Below are positions 57,946-64,000 of a stretch of 64,000 nucleotides of DNA, in pieces. The DNA comes from JANNBN01 sp031430595 (GTDB lineage Bacteria > Actinomycetota > Acidimicrobiia > Acidimicrobiales > JANYDT01), in contig JANPBU010000030.1 in NCBI GenBank assembly GCA_031430595.1, positions 157,910-221,909 of the forward strand. Reading direction: 5' to 3'. A model generated the notes under the pieces. That model saw nothing but the letters and a program-made list of their open reading frames with translations. It was not told where the DNA came from and did not search any database. Each line of letters opens with the position of its first letter. The stretch's first letter is position 1. Position numbers and translations under genes: made by a program.

Positions 57946-58943
57946 GGAGACAAGGTACCTTGCCCTGCCAAACCTGTATTCCGGGTTTGGTGCTGTTGCA
58001 TCAACGAAACCGAAGGTGACGAATCTGATTCGGGCGCGTTGACGATCGTCAGGTCGGTTGTTGTTCGCTGCTTCGATGAAGTACGCGCACTTATTACTTT
58101 TAACCCGTCAAGCGACCCGCTTGCGGTGTAAGTGACTAGGTGCAAGAGGGAGGTTGCCGTGGCTGCGTTCGGAACCGGAGACGGAGAAATCGCCGAGACG
58201 GTTCGTCGATGTTTGGTCGAAGCCTTCGCTGAAAAAGTGCTCCCGATTGTCGCGTACAACTGAGCCGCTGGATTTCGACCAAGTTGATCAAACACATGCC
58301 CGACACCCGAGTCATCGATGACGATCTTGCGTGGGGCAAAGTTCCAGTCTGAAGTTGGTTCATCGGGCAGTTGTCGTGATTCAGCAAACCTCAACGTGTC
58401 ATCGTGTCCGAAGGTACGGGCGTAGGTAACTGCTCGTTCGATGCCTACTTGGCCGGTGTGCGCGACGACAATTAGACCACAATCGTCTGTACCCAGTGAT
58501 TTTTCGACGGCAAGAGTGGTGGCCATCGACCCACCCCAGTCTGCCAAATCCCACCAGATATGGTCGGTACTCGTGTGGCTTCCAACGAGATACCACTGAC
58601 CGCCAGCGACTGCTTCAACAACGTGGCGGCCACACACATACGATTCGCTCGGCGAAATCCACAACGTGCTGCCGGCACGGTGACAGAGCGGAATTGGATG
58701 TCCACCGAGCACCTCTGGTGTTTTTACAACAATCAAGGTTGTGCCCCATGCCTCGGTTACAGGCACATGAACGACCGCAGGAAGCTGGGCGCAAGGTTCG
58801 GTTCGTTTCAGATCAGCTTTTGCCCTGATGGAGCCGTTCGGGGCTTTTGCGTTTCGTACTGATGTGATCGGTTCAGTGCTCAACACCGTGACGACGGAGG
58901 TTCCGGAGAACAGCGGCGACTCGGGGTACGAAAAGATAAACAT
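57942..58943 (-). CDS. Unknown 333-residue protein
   Basis: I do not recognise this family. ATG 58943 starts MFIFSYPESPLFSGTSVVTVLSTEPITSVRN. The middle holds strand-like sections and several Trp/Gly-rich stretches (QWYLVGSHTSTDHIWWDLADWGGSMATTLAV), then IVIDDSGVGHVFDQLGRNPAAQLYATIG, and a low-complexity Ser/Thr-rich C-terminus. There is no signal peptide or membrane span. It lies 3 bp after FkbM and overlaps the zinc-ribbon gene by 4 bp, so it belongs to one coupled operon. Perhaps an envelope or modification partner of FkbM (inference). Confidence 0.55.
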   Translation of the reverse strand: MFIFSYPESPLFSGTSVVTVLSTEPITSVRNAKAPNGSIRAKADLKRTEPCAQLPAVVHVPVTEAWGTTLIVVKTPEVLGGHPIPLCHRAGSTLWISPSESYVCGRHVVEAVAGGQWYLVGSHTSTDHIWWDLADWGGSMATTLAVEKSLGTDDCGLIVVAHTGQVGIERAVTYARTFGHDDTLRFAESRQLPDEPTSDWNFAPRKIVIDDSGVGHVFDQLGRNPAAQLYATIGSTFSAKASTKHRRTVSAISPSPVPNAATATSLLHLVTYTASGSLDGLKVISARTSSKQRTTTDLTIVNAPESDSSPSVSLMQQHQTRNTGLAGQGTLSP

Positions 58944-58946
58944 TTA

Positions 58947-59864
58947 CTATCGCTGCGTTGATCGCCGTTTAGTAAGACGCCTTATGGGTGCCGTAGCCTT
59001 CCAAGATCGGCTTGATCGAACTTCGCTCAGCGCAGTTTGTTCGCCCTGCAGCTGTGCCCTGAGTCGCTGGATCTGCGCCCCATCCTCGATGGCTGCTTTT
59101 CGGAATCGTTCAAGCTCTATTTCGTACTTAGCGGCCTGCTCAGCAGACTCGGTATTGAACGCTGCTTCCTGATGATGGGCAACCGAAGTCACAATCCGAT
59201 CGAAGAGATTGAGCGGTAACTCAAAGTGTTGGCGTAGTTCTTGGTGCTCTTTGGCGACGAACCATCGGTTGAGCCCGTCGTAAAAGACGAATTCGTAGTT
59301 CGCTGCCAGCACCCGAGGTTGCCAGTGTTCATATGACTGCACTGTGGAATTTGGAAGGTTCGATTCGATGATCAGTAGCCACGGGCGATGGTGTTCGAGG
59401 TCGAAGCCGGCGAGCACATCATCTTCGCTGCCCTCTACATCAATTTTCACAAAGTGAACGTCCACCTCGCTGAAGTACTTCTCATAAATGCTGTTGAGCG
59501 TTCGAACGTGTACCTTGACCCGCTCAGATGTAACACCTCTGTGTTGCTCGGCTTCCGCCGCAAAGTGAGCGTGAACCGTACTCAGCCCGGTCTGTGGAAT
59601 GTGATTGATAGTGGTGGTTCCAGCCTCTCGGCCCAGAGCGCACTGTAAGTTGATGTCGTTCGGCCGACGTGCCACGAGTTGGTCAAAGTATTGGGGAATC
59701 GGCTCGATATTCACCCCGGTCCAGCCACGTAACGACAGCGCTTTGGTGACCGAATCGATTTCAGGAACCCATGCACCAACATCGATCCAACGACCTGAAT
59801 CAAGGTGCTGAAAACACCGATGCAAGAAAACGTCTTCATAGTTTTGTGCGTAGGTAATGAACAT
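58947..59864 (-). CDS. FkbM-family methyltransferase
   Basis: 305 residues. SAM-dependent: motif I in RWIDVGAWVPEIDSVTKALSLRGWTGVNIEP and the FkbM signature YEKYFSEVDVHFVKIDVEGSEDDVLAGF with a late RPWLLIIESN. The C-terminus is a coiled-coil helix (AAFNTESAEQAAKYEIELERFRKAAIEDGAQIQRLRAQLQ) followed by SRSWKATAPIRRLTK, a tail seen in glycan-assembly proteins. It probably methylates a sugar or polysaccharide. Its ATG follows the hisD-like stop directly (TAG|ATG), which means translational coupling. Confidence 0.9.
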   Translation of the reverse strand: MFITYAQNYEDVFLHRCFQHLDSGRWIDVGAWVPEIDSVTKALSLRGWTGVNIEPIPQYFDQLVARRPNDINLQCALGREAGTTTINHIPQTGLSTVHAHFAAEAEQHRGVTSERVKVHVRTLNSIYEKYFSEVDVHFVKIDVEGSEDDVLAGFDLEHHRPWLLIIESNLPNSTVQSYEHWQPRVLAANYEFVFYDGLNRWFVAKEHQELRQHFELPLNLFDRIVTSVAHHQEAAFNTESAEQAAKYEIELERFRKAAIEDGAQIQRLRAQLQGEQTALSEVRSSRSWKATAPIRRLTKRRSTQR

Positions 59865-61202
59865 CTACTGCACCAGCCGCACGGTTTGAGAATTCGCGTG
59901 GGCAGGGAAACCCTCGTGCTCAGCGAGCACTATGACATTGGGCGCCATCCGGAGCATGGCGGTTTCATCAGCGCGGGCAATAGCTGTTCGTTTGAGAAAC
60001 GCGTCTGCCGTGATACCACTCGATACCCGGGCAAACCCACTGGTAGGCAGAGAAGCGGGGCAACCAATCAAGAAGTTCGCGGCTGCAAATGTGGTGTGTT
60101 GGCCGAGGAGTACTTCGCCTGCGCAGTGGATCAATGCCAGCGCATCGTCAGGGTTTACCGTCGCCAATTGAAGATGTTCTGAACCGTACGCATTGGCAAC
60201 ATCGGCGGCCTCGGAGAGGGAACTCACAACCACACAACCTCCGTTTACCGAAAGTGATGTTCGGGCAGCTGCCTGGCGAACCTCTGGCAACAGCCCAAGT
60301 TGCTTGGCGAGTTCGAACTGCGTCGCCGCAAGTAACTCATCAGCGAGCCCGTCGGTATTAATAAGTACAAGTACTGATGAAGAGTCGGTTCCGTGTTCGG
60401 CCTCGTTCAGTAGGTCGGCAGCTAGTCGAATGGGGTCTGCTGACTCATCAGCAATAATCACTGATTCAGTGGGGCCAAGCAGCATCATGGTTGTGCAGCC
60501 GTATCGTTGCACTTCAATCTGCGCGCATACTACAGCGGGAGACCCTGGACCGACCACTTTTACTACAGCGGGAACTGACTCGGTCCCGAACGCGACTGCC
60601 GCAACACCAGCCGGGCCGTTTACTCGAAAGATATCGGTGATTCCGAGACGACGGGCCACGAGCAGGGTTGCGGCGTCAACTGGGGCGTCTGGGTTGCCCG
60701 GAACCGGTGGAGTGATGACCACGCGGGTAGGAACACCAGCAACTGTTGCGGGTCCGCCGACTTGGGCCATGACTGACGGGTAGCTGGCTTTTCCGCTCGG
60801 ACAAAACAGCCCTGCCGAGTGAATTGGCGTGACCTGTTCACCAACCCACAAACCGGGCTCTGATTCGAATCGCCACGAGCCGCCAACCCTGGCCATGACC
60901 TGTTCGTTAAATCGTCGAATATGGCTCACCATGTCGTCAACGGCAGCAACAACGCCGGGTTCTAGCGAGGCAACTGCAGCGTCTATTTCGTCGATGCTTA
61001 CCCGCAACCGATCTGGGGCAACGTCAACCCCATCAAAGTCGCGAAGTGCCCTACTCACGGCTTCGTCGCCGTTATAGCGAACGTCTTCGATGATCGAGGT
61101 AATCGCTTCTCTGAGTTTCGGGTCGAAAATCGCAGTGGTACCGCGCTGTAACAGCTGCAACTTCGCCTGTTCGTCCATCGTTTGCCAGGTTTGTACGCGC
61201 AT
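59865..61202 (-). CDS. Histidinol dehydrogenase-family protein, divergent
   Basis: 445 residues from ATG 61202 (GTG 61214 in frame). HisD-like throughout: PSGKASYPSVMAQVGGPATVAGV, FRVNGPAGVAAVAFGTESVPAVVKVVGPG, and NAYGSEHLQL with the catalytic Glu-His pair. In E. coli terms (from memory) the metal ligands are Gln259, His262, Asp360 and His419. Here the Gln lies in LLNEAEHG and appears as Glu, the Asp region GDY appears as ANF, and the substrate His of GPNHVLPT appears as CPASLPT. His262 (AEHG) and His419 (PAHANS) are kept. So it may be a paralogue with another substrate. It lies upstream of FkbM in the same operon. Confidence 0.75.
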   Translation of the reverse strand: MRVQTWQTMDEQAKLQLLQRGTTAIFDPKLREAITSIIEDVRYNGDEAVSRALRDFDGVDVAPDRLRVSIDEIDAAVASLEPGVVAAVDDMVSHIRRFNEQVMARVGGSWRFESEPGLWVGEQVTPIHSAGLFCPSGKASYPSVMAQVGGPATVAGVPTRVVITPPVPGNPDAPVDAATLLVARRLGITDIFRVNGPAGVAAVAFGTESVPAVVKVVGPGSPAVVCAQIEVQRYGCTTMMLLGPTESVIIADESADPIRLAADLLNEAEHGTDSSSVLVLINTDGLADELLAATQFELAKQLGLLPEVRQAAARTSLSVNGGCVVVSSLSEAADVANAYGSEHLQLATVNPDDALALIHCAGEVLLGQHTTFAAANFLIGCPASLPTSGFARVSSGITADAFLKRTAIARADETAMLRMAPNVIVLAEHEGFPAHANSQTVRLVQ

Positions 61203-61285
61203 CACAGGGTTCACAGTGCATTAAGGCTACGCGAACTCAGCATGCTTTGGGTCAGCCCGCTTGCCCGGCGTGCCAGGCTGGGGCG

Positions 61286-62797
61286 ATGGATCGACTGCAA
61301 CACGAGGCTGCCCGCGAAGCAATGGACCGCTCGGTTGGCCCAGCCCTTATGCGCCAACTAGCCGATCCGCTTATCTCCGACGACGATCGCAAAGAGGTTG
61401 AACATACCCTTGCCGTCATCGATGACCCCCGCTCGCTGGTGCCGCTGTATGCCCTCATAGGGGTTCCTGGTGAATTGCCAACCACCGATCAGGTTGTTCG
61501 TCGAAGTGCAATTACGGTACTCACCCAATCAGCGAATCATCCGACCGGAAACGATTTGCGTCGTTGGTGGGTGAGTGGTGACCCCGATCTCATGGTTGCA
61601 GCGCTTCCTCTGATGGATCGAACCGAATCGGACCTCGTCCAATCGGTACTCGATGATCCAACACATTCGATGTTGCCAGAAGCATTACTGGCGATGGGTT
61701 TCGGTTTTGAAGAACCATGGTGGCAGCAACAAAAAATTGAAGCTCTAGGCCATCACGATGCTGAGGTTCGTCGGGCCGCGGCCCACTGTCTGCTTTGGGA
61801 TGAACCAGTGACAGCTGAACCGAAATTGTTGGCTGCAACATTCGACCCTGATGAGTCTGTTGCCCAAGAAGCTGTGGCAGCCCTTCGGTATTACCCCACC
61901 ATTGCTGTGCTTCGGCGATTGGTTGACTTTGGCGATGTAATCGCAACCGCTGACGTTCTTGATTACTTTCAAATGGCAGCAGACGAGCCCGGTGAAGTTG
62001 GGGTGTTGATGAAGCGGTGGATGGTTGACGTTGCTGGCCTCATCACCGCAAGCCAAGAAAACGCGCCGCTTGCACCGATGATTCGCTCAATTGAGCGCGT
62101 AGTGATCCCGTGGACGAAGGAATTGGTTGCAGCCGTAGTTGACCCCAACATGTTGGCCGACGAGGTTCATGACCGTTTGAGGCGCGTTGATCGCCAAAGT
62201 GTTCGCCCTGATCAACGCGAGTCGGTTGCTGAACTGCTCTGTATGCATATCGATAGCAATATTCGTGAGTTGGGGGCAGGCTTCGCCGTCGAATGGGGTT
62301 TTGGCAAAATGGCCATGATGCTTCTTGAAGATCCGGTGGCTACCGTTCGAAAGTCAGCAATGTATGCCCTGCACGACCTTGACAGATCCATCGGCTCGGT
62401 GCTGTCCCTCGCCGAAACTGTCAAAGCGTTGATCGATGGTGGAACCATCTCGGGCACTCGGGCAGGCGAAGCCATTCGCACCTACGTAGCCCACGCCAGC
62501 CCCGAAACGGTGTTGGAAGATCTTCGCGCTTACGTACTGAACGACCTTCGATCGTCGGTTGTGGTGTCGTCGATCGAAGAGCTTGCTGTACTCGATGGTG
62601 GACCGGCGGTTCTTGCCGATCTTACGGAACTATTGCGGCGAGAACCGCTTGTGAACTGGTCGGCACATGGAACCCTGCTTCATGCCTGCGCCCGCCTCGC
62701 AATACCAACCGGCGATATCTCGATGCTTCGAAGTATTGACCACGTGTGGATTGCAACGGCTGTGGCTCGCGCCGACGTTGCAGGCGTCACCGTGTAG
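61286..62797 (+). CDS. HEAT-repeat-like protein, unknown
   Basis: 503 residues from ATG 61286 (MDRLQHEAAREAMDR); a TTG-initiated extension to 61247 lies in the same frame. The sequence is built from helical pairs with HEAT-like patterns (EVRRAAAHCLLWDEP..., SVAQEAVAALRYYPTIAVLRRLVDFG..., ATVRKSAMYALHDLD...), a fold used for protein-protein binding. No catalytic domain is seen. It is divergent from the hisD-like gene (83-bp gap) and convergent with add (11-bp overlap). Confidence 0.7.
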   Translation: MDRLQHEAAREAMDRSVGPALMRQLADPLISDDDRKEVEHTLAVIDDPRSLVPLYALIGVPGELPTTDQVVRRSAITVLTQSANHPTGNDLRRWWVSGDPDLMVAALPLMDRTESDLVQSVLDDPTHSMLPEALLAMGFGFEEPWWQQQKIEALGHHDAEVRRAAAHCLLWDEPVTAEPKLLAATFDPDESVAQEAVAALRYYPTIAVLRRLVDFGDVIATADVLDYFQMAADEPGEVGVLMKRWMVDVAGLITASQENAPLAPMIRSIERVVIPWTKELVAAVVDPNMLADEVHDRLRRVDRQSVRPDQRESVAELLCMHIDSNIRELGAGFAVEWGFGKMAMMLLEDPVATVRKSAMYALHDLDRSIGSVLSLAETVKALIDGGTISGTRAGEAIRTYVAHASPETVLEDLRAYVLNDLRSSVVVSSIEELAVLDGGPAVLADLTELLRREPLVNWSAHGTLLHACARLAIPTGDISMLRSIDHVWIATAVARADVAGVTV

Positions 62798-63812
62798 CCG
62801 TGGCTCCCCGAATTTCAGTGGCAATGCTTGTTCGAACCTCAGTGCTGGCAAACGAAGCATCGAGTGCAGCGCTCTGCATGCCAAGGAGCTCTGCTTCGCT
62901 TACGCCATGAACAGTGTGAACGAGCGCTAACTCGGTGTTCAAGTCAGTGGCAAACATGCCCGGGTCGTCGGTGTTTATGCACACTCGAATGCCCGCACTA
63001 ATAAGTGCACGTACCGGATGATCTTCGATTGTTTCAACGACATGAAGCAACACATTGCTCGTAGGGCACACCTCAAGCATGACGCCAGAGTCAGCGAGCC
63101 TACGTACAAGATGGGGGTCTTCAAGGCAGCGAACGCCATGACCAATTCGCTCTGCACCAAGCACATCGAGTGCACCAATGATGCTCAGTGGACCTTCGGT
63201 CTCTCCGGCATGCGGAACCGAATGCAACCCCAGTGCACGAGCCCGTGCAAATTGAGCGGCATGAGGTTCCGGTGGAAGGCCAACCTCGTACCCGCCAAGA
63301 CCGACCGCTACAAGACCATCAGGAGCATGACGAGATGCCAAAAAATCGCCGGTCGTTGTCGAGTCACCCGCCTCAAGATCACGGGGAATGTCGATAACCC
63401 ACGAAAGCTCGACGCCATGTTCAATGCGGGCTCGTGTGCGACCAAGGGTCAACGCGGCACCGTAGTCCGAAGGTGACATTCCGGCCTCTAGGTGCGTGTG
63501 AACTGTCGACGTGACTTCGGCGTAGCGAACATTGTTTGAAGCGAGCTGTTCGGCTAACGCAACCACGATGGTCTCTAGGTCGGCACCGGTTTTTAACAGC
63601 TTCAAGCCAAACCAAAACTGTCGCGCGAAGTCAGGAAAACCGTCAAAGCTAAACTGCTCGGGAAGGCCGTCGGGCCAAATGTGCGACGTGTCAGCCTGGT
63701 GACGCTCGGCCAACAACGCAATGGTTGCCGGGCTCATTGAGCCCTCAAGGTGAACATGCAGTTCAACTTTGGGCATATTGCGGATGAACTGAGAGACAAT
63801 CACATCAGACAT
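62787..63812 (-). CDS. add: Adenosine deaminase family protein (Add)
   Basis: 341 residues. Zinc and active-site motifs are present: KVELHVHLEGSM (HxH), SVPHAGETEGP (HAGE with Glu), RIGHGVRCLEDP (His) and CPTSNV...INTDDPGMF (Asp pair). It deaminates adenosine or deoxyadenosine, or perhaps adenine-type substrates in some members; the exact substrate is unclear. ATG 63812 gives MSDVIVSQFIRNMPKVELH; ATG 63776 (MPKVELH) is an alternative. It lies 4 nt downstream of a tRNA-Arg gene on the same strand, so transcription probably continues from the tRNA. Confidence 0.9.
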   Translation of the reverse strand: MSDVIVSQFIRNMPKVELHVHLEGSMSPATIALLAERHQADTSHIWPDGLPEQFSFDGFPDFARQFWFGLKLLKTGADLETIVVALAEQLASNNVRYAEVTSTVHTHLEAGMSPSDYGAALTLGRTRARIEHGVELSWVIDIPRDLEAGDSTTTGDFLASRHAPDGLVAVGLGGYEVGLPPEPHAAQFARARALGLHSVPHAGETEGPLSIIGALDVLGAERIGHGVRCLEDPHLVRRLADSGVMLEVCPTSNVLLHVVETIEDHPVRALISAGIRVCINTDDPGMFATDLNTELALVHTVHGVSEAELLGMQSAALDASFASTEVRTSIATEIRGATATR

Positions 63813-63816
63813 ATTG

Positions 63817-63888
63817 CGCCCTCGGCAGGAATCGAACCTGCGCCCTCGGCTCCGGAGGCCGATGCTCTATCCCCTGAGCTACGAGGGC
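63817..63888 (-). tRNA. tRNA-Arg (anticodon CCG)
   Basis: On the minus strand a complete cloverleaf: acceptor stem GCCCTCG/CGAGGGC, D stem GCTC/GAGC with AGGGGATA loop, anticodon stem TCGGC/GCCGA around loop CTCCGGA (anticodon CCG, reading CGG), and T arm GCAGG-TTCGATT-CCTGC. The discriminator is G and CCA is not encoded (CAAT follows). Only 4 nt separate it from the add ATG. Confidence 0.96.
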
Positions 63889-63945
63889 GGATAGGCCCCT
63901 CACCTTAGTTGCTGTTGTAGAGCCTCTAGATCCTGGGGCAAACGC

Positions 63946-63978
63946 GAACCGGCCGCGGGGGTTGCCCGTGGCCGGTTC
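63946..63978. terminator. Strong hairpin near the window end
   Basis: A 14-bp stem: GAACCGGCC + G·T pair + CGGG, loop GGTTG, CCCG + GGCCGGTTC. It lies upstream of the tRNA and could be a terminator for a gene beyond the right edge, or the end of the previous minus-strand unit. No T-run was seen in the visible flank. Confidence 0.5.
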
Positions 63979-64000
63979 ACAAACGAGGGTCTTTCAGCGG

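Noticed and set aside
1..64000. CRISPR arrays, insertion sequences, integrases and rRNA genes
   Set aside because: No regularly spaced direct repeats, transposase-like proteins, terminal inverted repeats or rRNA-like sequence were found on reading both strands.

Overview
The window reads as a chromosomal segment of an actinobacterium. The best guess is class Acidimicrobiia, in an Ilumatobacter-like or freshwater acIV relative, but no rRNA is present to fix this. The evidence is gene content: a SigK/RskA-type sigma and anti-sigma pair beside a fasciclin-domain secreted protein, a PASTA Ser/Thr kinase, an MprAB-like system beside an HtrA protease, the SCO1664/DUF3090/MSMEG_4193-type phosphatase trio, DUF222-HNH (13E12) proteins with an actinobacterial SOS box, an F420-linked FrhB-like protein, GatCAB, and a Tad pilus locus with no secretin. 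Base composition is moderate and coding is dense, with many 4-bp ATGA/GTGA overlaps.

Layout. 1-4805: the end of a cysteine desulfurase, then mnmA (tRNA 2-thiolation), a DUF2085-like membrane protein, ligA, and an unknown membrane protein. 4806-6022: an AT-richer stretch holding a secreted-protein gene broken by two compensating frameshifts. 6023-11124: rskA, sigK, a two-domain fasciclin protein and a membrane molybdopterin oxidoreductase, all on the minus strand, then a small anchored protein. 11132-14340: an acyl-CoA dehydrogenase and a PknB-like kinase. 14350-22272: a Tad/Flp pilus operon (tadC, vWA-tadB fusion, tadA, tadZ, cpaB, flp) behind a LuxR-type regulator with an altered receiver. 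22379-29200: SCP2 protein, ferredoxin, alpha/beta hydrolase, a large LAL-type regulator, a secreted Ala/Pro/Thr-linker protein and a YdeI-like protein. 29244-32546: a GlxA-like regulator/ABM/isochorismatase cassette and an SOS-boxed DUF222-HNH gene. 32641-36452: gatC-gatA-gatB and a MazEF-like toxin-antitoxin pair. 36511-43773: a Rieske-like lipoprotein with lost ligands, a zinc-finger rhomboid, a flavin reductase, an ABC-2 exporter, a VOC protein, DUF3817 and ilvD, among others. 43806-46606: the SCO1664/DUF3090/phosphatase trio and a type-5 uracil-DNA glycosylase. 46706-51337: HtrA, a histidine kinase and response regulator, a candidate structured RNA and an XRE-like protein. 51334-57293: FrhB-like, Fpg/Nei glycosylase, ABC-F and an acyl-CoA dehydrogenase. 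57340-63888: a tightly coupled operon (divergent HisD homologue, FkbM methyltransferase and two proteins of unknown role), a HEAT-repeat protein, adenosine deaminase and tRNA-Arg(CCG).

How the parts work together. Several blocks are clear functional modules: tRNA modification (cysteine desulfurase with MnmA), Gln-tRNA/Asn-tRNA amidation (GatCAB), an envelope-stress or redox regulon (SigK/RskA with fasciclin and Mo enzyme), surface pili (Tad), and cell-envelope proteostasis (kinase, response regulator and HtrA).

Most unusual observations: two perfect hairpins with different stems but the same 7-nt loop in the 50425-50722 gap (candidate novel RNA); a HisD homologue that appears to lack some metal and substrate residues, translationally coupled to FkbM; a Rieske-fold lipoprotein without its His ligands; a vWA-TadB fusion; an SOS box upstream of the HNH gene; and a tRNA only 4 nt from the add start codon. 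All family assignments come from reading motifs by eye; no database search was run.
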